Below, in pieces: positions 36,201 through 43,758 of a stretch of DNA of 64,000 nucleotides. The translations under genes and the position numbers were made by a program. The stretch lies in contig NZ_CP017476.1 of NCBI RefSeq assembly GCF_001761385.1, forward strand, positions 1,105,501 through 1,169,500, given 5' to 3'. The notes under the pieces were generated by a model that saw nothing but the letters and a program-made list of their open reading frames with translations, searched no databases and was not told where the DNA came from. Numbering within the stretch: position 1 is the first letter of the stretch; each line of letters starts with the position of its first letter. This DNA is from Hydrogenophaga crassostreae (GTDB lineage Bacteria > Pseudomonadota > Gammaproteobacteria > Burkholderiales > Burkholderiaceae_C).

Positions 36201-37241
36201 ATCGCAGCCATGCAAACCCTGAAAGACGTGTTTGCGGCGCATGGTTTTGCATTGCACATCGACGTGGGAAACGTGTTTTCTGCAGAGTTCAATCCAGCGC
36301 AATTCAACCTGGGCCAGGTCAGCGGCAAAGTGCCCTATGAGGCTTGTCTGGGTTGGGGGGTGGGCGATTGCGCGACCAACAGCTCAACCCACTACCGCAC
36401 GATCTACGACTGGAAATGGCAACACTTTGATGTCAGGCGCCGGGCCATTTTTCACTACGGGTTGATCGGCAACGCGGCTGCACAAGGAGAGGGCGGACGC
36501 GGAGAGCTTTTTGGCAATGATTTCTCGGTCACCTCGGGGGCTGGCGGCGGCGGGAACGTTGGCGTGCTCATGCATGAGCTCGGTCACAACCTGGGCTTGC
36601 AGCACGGGGGGGACGAGGCAACGCAGTACAAACCCAATTACCTCAGCGTCATGAACTACTTGTACAGCTGGCATGTCCCACCCCAAGGGAACTCCGTCTG
36701 GCCCTTCAGGAAGTGGAAGTACTCCTTTGGCAATTCGGCGGGCATGTACGTGTGTTCTGCGGGCAGCACAGATCCCAATTGCGCAGCGCAGTTGCCGTAT
36801 TCCTTCAATTATTCCGAGGGGGGTGGCCTGCCTCTGAACGAGAGCAGCCTGTATGAGAGTTCGAACGTGGGTCGAGGGGCCTTGCCCGGCGTTTACGCCG
36901 ACTGGGATGAAAACGGCAGCCTCACCGCCAACCCGATCGCCAGAGATTTGAACCAGGATGGCCTGCTCGCTGTGCTCACCGATCACAACGACTGGGCCGC
37001 TATCAACCTGCCGTTTGTTCACAACTACGGCGGTCAGTTGTTCACCAAATCGGCGCAAATGGCCTCGAACCGCAAGGCGGCCAAAGTGCCTTCTACCGGC
37101 GCCGCCGTGCCCAACCCACTCACCAACGACCGCGGGCCCACTGTCATCACTTGTGGGCCTGTGCCCGCCAGCGGCGGTGGCGCTTTGAACAAGCGCGGCC
37201 AGAGGCGCAACTGGTTAAGCCAGCCCGGGCCTCGCCAATGA
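33231..37241 (+). CDS. DUF5648 lipoprotein with six 83-residue repeats and a zinc metalloprotease domain
   Basis: A 1336-residue lipoprotein (lipobox L-V-A-C-G-G-G-G; AGGAGG six bases before ATG 33231). After the shared helical motif WQKAASLNAETLATAAAAIA come three DUF5648 repeats (about 94-237), six tandem beta repeats of 83 residues (about 246-741; V-G-G-x-x-x-G-L...V-L-Q-N-N-G...K-T-Q-P-x-G-Q-x-C), a lamin-tail-like region (LVISEVGSCPS...WFEVFNPTASVRNLS), and a metalloprotease domain. The zinc motif is H1115-E-L-G-H1119-N-L-G-L-Q-H1125 with a Met-turn-like V-M1141-N-Y, i.e. the metzincin pattern. A D-A-D-N-D-G-L-P-D-P-N calcium-type loop precedes it. It is probably a surface or secreted protease with unknown substrate. 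Its stop overlaps the next gene's ATG. Confidence 0.88.
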   Translation: MLGWRQDFSSVRLCALALGLSGLVACGGGGSGDEPLATSTNAAVAVGSTEWPAASQWQKAASLNAETLATAAAAIAAGDANESHALSKASARSPVYRFYNTETAAHFYTISLAERDRVRNTMPVFRYEGEAFYVSATADAGLSPVYRFYNLQTGVHFYSISAEEKAFIEANFAQFYYEGIAYYASKTAISGAAPLYRFYVSTKGFHFYSASEAEKDSIRATLPVYLFENVGYYVFPSPSPSASLGFTVGGGLTGLATGQTLVLQNNGGDDLSLSANGGFQFTAPVASEGTYSVSVKTQPTGQVCSVSAGIGVVVADVGSVVVTCSSVSYPVGGSVSGLAVGQSLVLQNNGSGDLSRSSNGAFTFAANVAHGAGYLVTVRTQPAGQSCSVSNGSGTASAAVSGVQVVCATGQYALGGTVSGLAAGQTLVLQNNGGSDLSRSANGGFTFAGNLAHGSVYAVTVKTQPAGQSCIVINGSGTATASVGNVSVNCVTSQYTVGGNLAGMASGKSVVLQNNGGNNLTRTTTGAFTFAGSLPPGSAYSVTVMTQPLGQNCSVSNGSGIVSASVSNVQVLCAVNFYSVGGSISGLGSGKSVTLQNNAGNDLIRTQNGNFGFSQLLTYGVAYAVSVKTQPVDQTCSVANGLDTVSGQVSTVAVTCVDHVSVGGSVSGLGAGNPVVLTLNGAGDLSLGSNGAFTFANKTPLGAAYVVGVKTQPNGQTCGVSNATGTANAAVGNVGVQCVTNALTDLVISEVGSCPSTNESCWFEVFNPTASVRNLSSYSLRAGEWTAEVFALPAMVVAPGQYRVIAARLDSVAPITPLNPVAMVGSTSSVPRWAQSYYTGSGQLSRNGLVELVSLATNTTVDAVRFGNTVAPQPLTAGHWSGPGVVSDFTAESTNSSRALVRTAASMMANQDTQSASDWVIVDYATPGGPNDVAPGSADADNDGLPDPNEMPGATYNGLNLYSMGARVNQRDIFLELDHMDSATVDLVPQIAAMQTLKDVFAAHGFALHIDVGNVFSAEFNPAQFNLGQVSGKVPYEACLGWGVGDCATNSSTHYRTIYDWKWQHFDVRRRAIFHYGLIGNAAAQGEGGRGELFGNDFSVTSGAGGGGNVGVLMHELGHNLGLQHGGDEATQYKPNYLSVMNYLYSWHVPPQGNSVWPFRKWKYSFGNSAGMYVCSAGSTDPNCAAQLPYSFNYSEGGGLPLNESSLYESSNVGRGALPGVYADWDENGSLTANPIARDLNQDGLLAVLTDHNDWAAINLPFVHNYGGQLFTKSAQMASNRKAAKVPSTGAAVPNPLTNDRGPTVITCGPVPASGGGALNKRGQRRNWLSQPGPRQ
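33966..35454 (+). repeat. Six tandem 249-bp coding repeats (one of 246 bp)
   Basis: Repeat units start at 33966, 34215, 34464, 34713, 34962 and 35208. Spacing is exactly 249 bp except between units 5 and 6 (246 bp). Each encodes a beta-sandwich-like unit with VLQNNG(G) in its first third and K-T-Q-P near its end, with a pair of cysteines per unit (G-Q-x-C and V-x-C). Units 2 to 4 are the most alike, which suggests recent copying. Confidence 0.9.
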
Positions 37242-37792
37242 GAATGACGAAAATGTGCTTTGCCAGCCCGAGACCACGCGCCGTTTTGCGCCGCGCGCTA
37301 CTGGCCAGTTGCCTGCTCGGCGGTGCCTTGGGGGCCGCATGCAGCGCGCCCCAGACCGATGCAAAGACCAACGCAGCGCCCCAACCCTTGTTGCCCACCG
37401 AGCGGCGCATGCTCGACCCGGCTGGCCCCACCCTGATCACCCAATGGATGGCGCCAGGCGAAACCTTGCCCCGCGTGGTGCAGGCCAAAGGCTACCGATC
37501 GGGCATGGGCCTGATCGATGGCGTGAAGTTGGTATTTCATTCGCAACACCAGCGTTGGATGCTGATGCGTGAGGGCGTTCCGAGTGAGCTGCTGCCGGCT
37601 TCGCCAGGCGAGCGCATTCAACTGGCCCAACCCGATGTGGATGCACCCGTGATCTGGCAAGCCCGCTTTCGCCACCTGGAAAAAGACTGGTCGCTGGCCG
37701 TGACTCAGGTGCAAGTGCCGCCCCCCGAGATTCCCGGCGTGTCGTCGGAACGGGTGCATGCTTTGAATCTGTTGCTTTTGCGTGAGCGCTAA
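37238..37792 (+). CDS. Small exported protein, probable lipoprotein, unknown function
   Basis: A 184-residue protein whose N terminus has a basic start and a hydrophobic core (RALLASCLLGGALGAACSAP) ending in a lipobox-like Cys. The body has no family I recognise: PLLPTERRMLDPAGPTLITQW, VQAKGYRSGMGLIDGVKLVF and FRHLEKDWSLAVTQVQVPPP are its more ordered-looking parts. Its ATG overlaps the stop of the metalloprotease gene (ATGA). That translational coupling suggests a partner role, for example an inhibitor, chaperone or anchor for the protease; this is inference. Confidence 0.7.
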   Translation: MRMTKMCFASPRPRAVLRRALLASCLLGGALGAACSAPQTDAKTNAAPQPLLPTERRMLDPAGPTLITQWMAPGETLPRVVQAKGYRSGMGLIDGVKLVFHSQHQRWMLMREGVPSELLPASPGERIQLAQPDVDAPVIWQARFRHLEKDWSLAVTQVQVPPPEIPGVSSERVHALNLLLLRER

Positions 37793-37864
37793 GGGCTTGA
37801 GAGCACATTTCGCTAGAACCAAAGCTCACACTCAATGTAACCCTATGTCTTCGCAGAAAATCAC

Positions 37865-39286
37865 ATGAACAACATCCAACTTTTCAAAAAACGGCAGGGC
37901 AGCGTGGCGCTGGTTTTGGGCTTGGCGCTGGCCTTGCTGGGTGGTTGTGGCGGTGGCGGTGGCAGCGGTGGCCAGACCCATGCGCTTACTGGTGCAGCCG
38001 TCAAGACCATTGAAACGCCTTCTTCGCCCACCCCGGCGCAAACCCAAGCCCTGCTCAAAAAAGGCGCCCAGCTCAATACCGCCGAGTTGGCCCGGGCGGC
38101 TGAAGCTGCAGCTAACGACGGCGGATCCAGCAACGCCGCAGCCAAAGCGGGCACCAAAGCCGCCACCAGCCTGGTCACCGTCTACCGTTTCTACAACAGC
38201 CAGACCACGGCCCATTTCTACACCGCCAGCGAAACCGAAAAGGCCACCATCCTGGCCACGCTGCCGCAGTTCAGCCTGGACGGCGCCGCGTTTTACGCCA
38301 GCAACGCCGTGGCCACCGGCCTGAGCCCGGTGCACCGCTTCTTCAACACCCAAACCGGGGTGCATTTTTACACCATCAGCGAAGACGAAAAAACCCTGGT
38401 GCAGGCCAGCCTGCCGCAGTTCCATTACGACGGCGTGGCCTATTACGCCAGCAAAGTGGCCGGCAGCCAGCTATCGCCCTTGTTCCGTTTCTATTACGGC
38501 AGCAAGGGTTTTCACTTTTATTCCAACAGCGCTACCGAGCGCGACACCATCATCAACACCCTGCCTCAATACCAGTTTGAAGGCACAGGCTACTTCGTGA
38601 TGACCGCCAACTGGGGCAAAAGCACCTTGAAGCTGCCCCACACCGGCATCACAAACCAGCAGTGTTTCCAGGTCAGTAGCAGCGCTTTAGTGGCCTGCGG
38701 CAGCGCCGGCGCCACTGCGCTCAACCCCGATCAAGACGGCCACCGCACCGCCGTCAACCCCATGAGCTACAGCGAAGTGGCAAAGGTTGGCGGTGGCGTT
38801 TACGCGCGAACTGAGTGTGTAAGAGACGATATAACCGGCTTGATCTGGGAAGGTAAAGCAGCCAGCGGGCTGCGCGCCGGCGGCAATACCTATACAAATT
38901 ATGACGACGTGACCCAGCGGCAGCGTCACGGCGGCGCGGGCGTTGGATACGTCAACCCCACTACCGTAGAGATCAACGAGGCTAGCAACAGCGTAGGCTA
39001 CATGAATTACGTCAACAGCGTTGCCTTGTGCGGCCTCACCAACTGGCGAATTCCATCTGCGGATGAATTGATGGGAATCATAGACTACGGCACAAATTTC
39101 CCTGCTATTACGGTAAATATGGCATGGTATCCGAACACATCGCGCGCCTCCTATTGGACATCTTCCGGATTTTCCGCTTCATCTTATGAGGCCTGGGCGC
39201 CATATTTTGGAGCTGGTTCGACCAGCAATCGCTATCCGCGAGATTTGTCGTATCCGGTGAGGCTGGTGAGTGGTCGCCGCTTTTGA
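37865..39286 (+). CDS. DUF5648 lipoprotein with C-terminal Lcl_C (DUF1566) domain
   Basis: A 473-residue lipoprotein (lipobox L-L-G-G-C28 followed by a Gly run). The helical motif LLKKGAQLNTAELARAAEAA precedes three DUF5648 repeats at about residues 106-246 (VYRFYNSQTTAHFYTA, VHRFFNTQTGVHFYTI, LFRFYYGSKGFHFYSN). A linker leads to an Lcl_C/DUF1566 domain (about 316-473; GLIWEGKAASG, VALCGLTNWRIPSADELMG, YWTSSGF, YPVRLVSG). It is the simplest two-module member of the family and a good guide to the ancestral layout. Its last 180 bp are AT-richer than its start. Confidence 0.87.
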   Translation: MNNIQLFKKRQGSVALVLGLALALLGGCGGGGGSGGQTHALTGAAVKTIETPSSPTPAQTQALLKKGAQLNTAELARAAEAAANDGGSSNAAAKAGTKAATSLVTVYRFYNSQTTAHFYTASETEKATILATLPQFSLDGAAFYASNAVATGLSPVHRFFNTQTGVHFYTISEDEKTLVQASLPQFHYDGVAYYASKVAGSQLSPLFRFYYGSKGFHFYSNSATERDTIINTLPQYQFEGTGYFVMTANWGKSTLKLPHTGITNQQCFQVSSSALVACGSAGATALNPDQDGHRTAVNPMSYSEVAKVGGGVYARTECVRDDITGLIWEGKAASGLRAGGNTYTNYDDVTQRQRHGGAGVGYVNPTTVEINEASNSVGYMNYVNSVALCGLTNWRIPSADELMGIIDYGTNFPAITVNMAWYPNTSRASYWTSSGFSASSYEAWAPYFGAGSTSNRYPRDLSYPVRLVSGRRF

Positions 39287-39461
39287 TTTTCTTTTGGGAA
39301 TTGTTTTGTCTTTTTGACAATACCAATTGGCTAATTCTTTGGATTGACAGTTTTGAGGTCATGGTTCCGTCCGCATTGTGTTTTAATTCGCAGGCAAAAC
39401 CAAATTATTTTTGCTCACCAAAAAGGTTAAAACAATTGACACTATATTTTTTGAGGAATAT

Positions 39462-39959
39462 ATGTATCCATATAGTCGAAATTCATTGAAACTTGTTGCT
39501 GCTTTAAGTTGTATTGTATTTTCATTGCCTGCTTATGCGGTATGTCCGAGTGAGCCTACTGCACAGCGCTTTTCACTGAACGGAGCAGAAGTCGTTGATG
39601 CTGCTACAGGGCTGGTCTGGGCACGATGCAGTATCGGTCAAGGCTGGGTTGGCAACGGCTGCAGTGGAACCCCCGCCCAATATACGCATGAACAGGCGCT
39701 TGAGATTGCGAAATCCACCAATGGTTGGAGACTTCCAAACGTAAAGGAGTTGGCGAGTATTATTGATAGGGGTTGCTTTCAGCCTGCAATCGATACCGTG
39801 GCATTTCCCAGTTCAGGCGGCGTCTATTGGACATCCTCACCGTTCAATGGTGCGGGAGGCCCCGGTGCTTGGCTTGTTGATTTTGTGTACGGCTATGCGA
39901 GCTACTATATATATCGCAGTCTTTTACTCAACATTCGACTAGTTCGATCTACACAGTAA
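39462..39959 (+). CDS. Secreted stand-alone Lcl_C (DUF1566) protein
   Basis: A 165-residue protein with a classical signal peptide (SLKLVAALSCIVFSLPAYA, no lipobox Cys) followed by one Lcl_C/DUF1566 domain: ATGLVWARCSIGQGW, NGWRLPNVKELASIIDRGCF, VYWTSSPFNG, AWLVDFVYGYAS and a final LNIRLVRSTQ. This fold is related to C-type-lectin/FGE-like domains used for binding. GAGG stands seven bases before ATG 39462. The gene and the 170 bp before it are much AT-richer than the surroundings, which suggests separate acquisition. Confidence 0.85.
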   Translation: MYPYSRNSLKLVAALSCIVFSLPAYAVCPSEPTAQRFSLNGAEVVDAATGLVWARCSIGQGWVGNGCSGTPAQYTHEQALEIAKSTNGWRLPNVKELASIIDRGCFQPAIDTVAFPSSGGVYWTSSPFNGAGGPGAWLVDFVYGYASYYIYRSLLLNIRLVRSTQ

Positions 39960-40068
39960 TTTCGGTCGTTTATTGGACTCTGGAAAATTATCTTTGACTC
40001 CTAGTCAGATGGCTTTCCGTGAGTAGTTCGAGGAAGCAGGCATTAACATAATTTTCTTGAGGGGCGCA

Positions 40069-41655
40069 ATGAGTCCAAAGGCATCAATTGGTTTAGGGCT
40101 CAAAGGCCTGGCTGTGGCTTTGGTTGTGGGCTGGCTTTTAACAGCCTGCGGGGGAGGCGGGAGGGGCGAGGCCGAGGGCACTACCGAGGTCAGGGTTGCG
40201 AAGAATACCGAGGTAATGAGCTCGGCGCAAACCACGCATCTGATGCAGAAGGCCGCTTCGATCAACCGTGAGAGCCTGGCCACGGCGGAGGCGGCGGTTG
40301 CTGGCAAAAAAAGCCCTGGATTCCCCGCACTGAACAAATCAGGGTCGCAGGTGCCGGTTTACCGTTTCTTCAATACCCAGACAACCGCCCATTTTTATAC
40401 GATTTCTGAACGAGAAAGAGCGCTCGTTCAAGCAACGTTGCCGGTGTTCAGTTTTGAGGGCGTGGCATTTTATGTGAGCGCTGTGGCCGATACAGGCTTG
40501 AGCCCCGTGCACCGGTTCTTGAATGTGCAGACAGGGGTGCATTTCTACAGCATCAGTGCCGAAGAAAAGGCCTTTATTGAAGCCAATTTGCCTCAGTTTC
40601 ATTACGAAGGTGTGGCTTATTACGCGAGCAAGGTGGCCGGTGTCGGACTGACGCCTCTTTACCGTTTCTTTCAAAGCCAGAAAAGCTTTCATTTTTACAC
40701 CATTTCCCAGATGGAGCGAGACAACTCCATCATGTTCTTGAGTAGCACCTACCAGCACGAGGGGGTGGGCTATTACGTGATTGGCAATTCGTATTCCTTT
40801 GAGCAGTCGATGTTGGATGAACTCAATTCGATTCGATCGCAGGGTGGTTTTGGAACGCTGTCTCGAAATGCTGCTTTGGACACGGCAGCGCGCAACCATG
40901 GGAATTACATGCTCCAGAACTACCGACAGGGGGAACTCTGGAATGGACCGTTGTTGAGCACCGTGCATTCACCAACCGGGTGGTTAACTGCGCACACCGA
41001 AACCACGGGTTCGGCTGGATTTACCGGGGTGTTACCAGTCAACCGTGCGATTGCAGCTGGTTTTAATACCAACTATGTTGCCGAAGTGATCACCCCTGGC
41101 TACACATTTTTCGAGACCTATCCTTACCGTGGCTGCGTGGACGGCCTCCTAAGCACGGTGTTTCACCGGTCTGGCCTTCTTTATTATGGGTTGCGAGAGT
41201 TTGGCTCGGCATTTGTATTGTCGGAAGACAAATTTTCTTATGCATGCATCATTGAGCCGGCCATCAATCCGGCCAATAACCCAGCGCCGCCTGCTGGATG
41301 GGTCGCCGTCTACCCGTTGCCCAACCAGCAAAACGTAGCCACATCAATGGGTGACGGATCTGGAGAGGCTCCAAATCCCGTCCCTTCTTCGCCACTCCCG
41401 GGCAATCCTGTTTCCATCTATGTCGAGCCACAAAACACATTGGGTATTTCTGCTTTCGAACTGCGCGATGCGCTGGGCGCCGTGGTGCCCTCGAAGTTGT
41501 TGGTCAAGGCTGATTTTCCAGGTTACCTCACTGACTACATGGCATACCTGGTTCCGCTCTCGCCACTGAACGCCAGCATGGAGTACACCGCGCGTTTTGC
41601 TGGTACCAACGCAGGAGCTCCGTTGGTGCGAACCTGGTCTTTTAGAACCAGATAG
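40069..41655 (+). CDS. DUF5648 lipoprotein with CAP (SCP/PR-1-like) domain
   Basis: A 528-residue lipoprotein (lipobox L-L-T-A-C-G-G-G-G) preceded by GAGGGGCGCA. The helical motif LMQKAASINRESLATAEAAV is followed by three DUF5648 repeats at about 97-240 (VYRFFNTQTTAHFYTI, VHRFLNVQTGVHFYSI, LYRFFQSQKSFHFYTI). A CAP-superfamily domain follows (about 243-400): QSMLDELNSIRSQGGFG, LDTAARNHGNYMLQN and STVHSPTGWLTAHTETTGSAG, as in YkwD-like bacterial proteins. The usual CAP glutamate/histidine positions are only partly recognisable. The end is Ig-like, closing with LVRTWSFRTR. Function could be adhesion or lipid/peptide binding. Confidence 0.84.
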   Translation: MSPKASIGLGLKGLAVALVVGWLLTACGGGGRGEAEGTTEVRVAKNTEVMSSAQTTHLMQKAASINRESLATAEAAVAGKKSPGFPALNKSGSQVPVYRFFNTQTTAHFYTISERERALVQATLPVFSFEGVAFYVSAVADTGLSPVHRFLNVQTGVHFYSISAEEKAFIEANLPQFHYEGVAYYASKVAGVGLTPLYRFFQSQKSFHFYTISQMERDNSIMFLSSTYQHEGVGYYVIGNSYSFEQSMLDELNSIRSQGGFGTLSRNAALDTAARNHGNYMLQNYRQGELWNGPLLSTVHSPTGWLTAHTETTGSAGFTGVLPVNRAIAAGFNTNYVAEVITPGYTFFETYPYRGCVDGLLSTVFHRSGLLYYGLREFGSAFVLSEDKFSYACIIEPAINPANNPAPPAGWVAVYPLPNQQNVATSMGDGSGEAPNPVPSSPLPGNPVSIYVEPQNTLGISAFELRDALGAVVPSKLLVKADFPGYLTDYMAYLVPLSPLNASMEYTARFAGTNAGAPLVRTWSFRTR

Positions 41656-41869
41656 CCTTTGTGGGTTAAAGGGGCAAGGAGAAGTTGCAGTGCTGTTTTT
41701 CAAAGAAGTCGACACAGTGATGTGATGCCCGTGCCATGCGCAAGGCGGCTGTTCACCGTCAATCGAGTCGTCGCCTTTCACAGAGTCCCACGGCCCACAG
41801 CTGTTTGTCGATCAAGTTTTTCCGAAGTATGCTCATGGGCTGTGCAGTCATTGGGCTGTTGTTAGAAAG

Positions 41870-43282
41870 ATGATGATGCGTTGGTCTATTCGTATTCGCA
41901 AATGGGGCTTGTGCGCCGTGGTGCTGGCGGTGGCGCTGGTTGGCTGCGGCGGTGGTGAGTCTTCCGCTGATGTCGCACAACCTGTCGGCACGTTGCCGAG
42001 CTCGGTGTCGTCAGGTGATGCGGGCCAGGCTAAGGCCGAGTCAGCGGGTCAAAAATCCATACTCGATGAGTGGCAGGGCTACGAGGATCCGGACGCTGCT
42101 CAGAATGTTTCCACGGCCGCAGATCCTGCTGAAGCCTTGCTGGGCAAGGCTGCTCGTATGAACCGGGAAACGCTCAATGCGGCGCTAGAGCGCAAAGCTG
42201 CTGGTGCGGCTGATCGCAAGGCTGCCTATACCGGGCTTGTGCCGGTCTACCGCTTCTACAACAGCGGTACAGGTGCGCATTTCTACACCGCCAACACGGT
42301 AGAGCGCGACCAACTGATCGCTTCGTCTTCGTTCTTTCAGTACGAGGGTGCGGCTTTTATGGTCAGCCCGGTTCCCCAGGCGGGTCTCGCCCCGGTGTAC
42401 CGCTTTATGAACACCAGCACCGGTGTGCACCTGTATACGATCAGTGAAACAGAGCGGAACCTGATTCAAAACAGCCTGCCGGATTACAGGCTTGAAGGTG
42501 TGGCTTACTACGCCAGCCTGTCCGGTGGAGTTGGACTCACGCCCCTGTACCGGTTCTACCAGCAGAATCGAAAATTCCATTTCTACACGGCGCTTTACAC
42601 CGAGCGCGATGATTTGATTTCCAATGCGTGTTCGTATCGGTATGAAGGCCTTGCCTATTACGTATTTGATGCCAATGCCGTCGCCGATCCACCGGCCGCC
42701 AAACCCAGCTCGGTGGTCCTGATTGTGGGCGACTCCCTGGCGGAAGGCTATGGAACGTCGATAGGGGGCAACAAGTACGGGTTTGTGACGCCAGGCCAGG
42801 TGTGGACAGAGCGTCTGGCTTCCGAAATCAAGACCCGTACCGCACGCAGTTGCAACAAGGTGATCGATGTCAGTGTGGGTGGCATGCGCACGGTGGAGGG
42901 GGCGGAAGGCATTCAGGCCTGGCTCGACCAATACGCGCCAACCCATGTGATCTTGGCTCAGGGAACGAACGATGCATGGCAGAACCGCGGTGTTGCGTCG
43001 ATGATCGCAAACCTCACCAACATGGCGCAGGCAAGCAAGTTGATCGGCGCCAATGTGTATGTCATGGAGTTTGCCTTTTTCCCCAAAGGAACCGCATACC
43101 GGCAGGGCATGTCGGCGATGTACCAGGGTGTTGCCACAGATACCCAGTCGGCCTACATCAATGGCACAGGCAATGTGCCGGCCAATTCGACCTACTACCA
43201 CGACGATGACGTCCACCTCAAGGATGCAGCCCAGCCCAGGGTGCTGGAGACTGTTTGGGCAGCTTTGCAGCCCTTTCTGTGA
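41870..43282 (+). CDS. DUF5648 lipoprotein with SGNH/GDSL hydrolase domain
   Basis: A 470-residue lipoprotein (lipobox L-V-G-C26-G-G-G). The helical motif LLGKAARMNRETLNAALERK leads to three DUF5648 repeats at about 126-267 (VYRFYNSGTGAHFYTA, VYRFMNTSTGVHLYTI, LYRFYQQNRKFHFYTA). An SGNH hydrolase fills residues 281-470: block I VLIVGDSLAEGYG with nucleophile S289, block II VSVGGMRT, block III ILAQGTNDAW and block V D446-D-V-H449. All four SGNH residues are present, so it should be active as an esterase or deacetylase; the substrate is unknown. The start has three consecutive ATG codons. The 210 bp before it hold nothing I recognise. Confidence 0.9.
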   Translation: MMMRWSIRIRKWGLCAVVLAVALVGCGGGESSADVAQPVGTLPSSVSSGDAGQAKAESAGQKSILDEWQGYEDPDAAQNVSTAADPAEALLGKAARMNRETLNAALERKAAGAADRKAAYTGLVPVYRFYNSGTGAHFYTANTVERDQLIASSSFFQYEGAAFMVSPVPQAGLAPVYRFMNTSTGVHLYTISETERNLIQNSLPDYRLEGVAYYASLSGGVGLTPLYRFYQQNRKFHFYTALYTERDDLISNACSYRYEGLAYYVFDANAVADPPAAKPSSVVLIVGDSLAEGYGTSIGGNKYGFVTPGQVWTERLASEIKTRTARSCNKVIDVSVGGMRTVEGAEGIQAWLDQYAPTHVILAQGTNDAWQNRGVASMIANLTNMAQASKLIGANVYVMEFAFFPKGTAYRQGMSAMYQGVATDTQSAYINGTGNVPANSTYYHDDDVHLKDAAQPRVLETVWAALQPFL

Positions 43283-43689
43283 TCCCGGCTCAGCCTGCCA
43301 GAGCGCAGGGCCCCAATGACCAGGGTGATGGGTTGAAGCAGGCCATCTGGCCTTGAGCCATGCGCGCGTTTGGGTGAGAGTGCTCTACCGGACGTTTTCT
43401 GGAGTGGCAGGGCTTGCGGCCCAAAGCAGTAAAGAAGCCCACATCCGGCCTAGAGTCCGGGCGCCCATTGCTGGCTGCCTGGCAGGCACCTGCCGCTTGC
43501 CCCGCTTGATGCGGCAGTCAGGTGGTGCCTGATTGCGTGTGGAGCGGGTCTCTAAGCCAGAGAAGCCGGTGGCACACGGGGGCTCCGCATGTAGACGCGA
43601 TCCGCGTGACCTGAGTTGAGCCTGCCGACGCTGGCCGGCACAGGCCAGGGCCACTCCCGCGCACCCAAAGACAAAGCTGGCTTCCAGAA

Positions 43690-43729
43690 GCACCGAAGGC
43701 TGAAACCTTTCGGATTCAGCCTTCGGTGC
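43690..43729. terminator. Strong hairpin, likely terminator of the serine protease gene
   Basis: A perfect 15-bp inverted repeat GCACCGAAGGCTGAA / TTCAGCCTTCGGTGC encloses a 10-base loop, 30 bp beyond the minus-strand protease stop. It lacks a proper T run, so termination may be weak or the hairpin may protect the mRNA 3' end. The 400 bp from 43283 to here contain no gene that I can support. Confidence 0.6.
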
Positions 43730-43758
43730 GAGAGGTCGATCGCCTGGTTATGCAGGGC

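Noticed and set aside
34242..36302. A 686-codon open frame on the minus strand opposite the metalloprotease gene.
   Set aside because: It mirrors the 249-bp coding repeats and has no recognisable motif; the plus-strand gene has a lipobox, a good ribosome site and a zinc motif.
39314..39349. Two TTGACA boxes before the solitary Lcl_C gene, considered as promoters.
   Set aside because: Neither has an acceptable -10 box at 16-18 bp, and the region is simply AT-rich.
43385..43693. A 102-codon minus-strand frame beyond the protease gene.
   Set aside because: It overlaps the terminator hairpin, has no ribosome site and shows no family resemblance.
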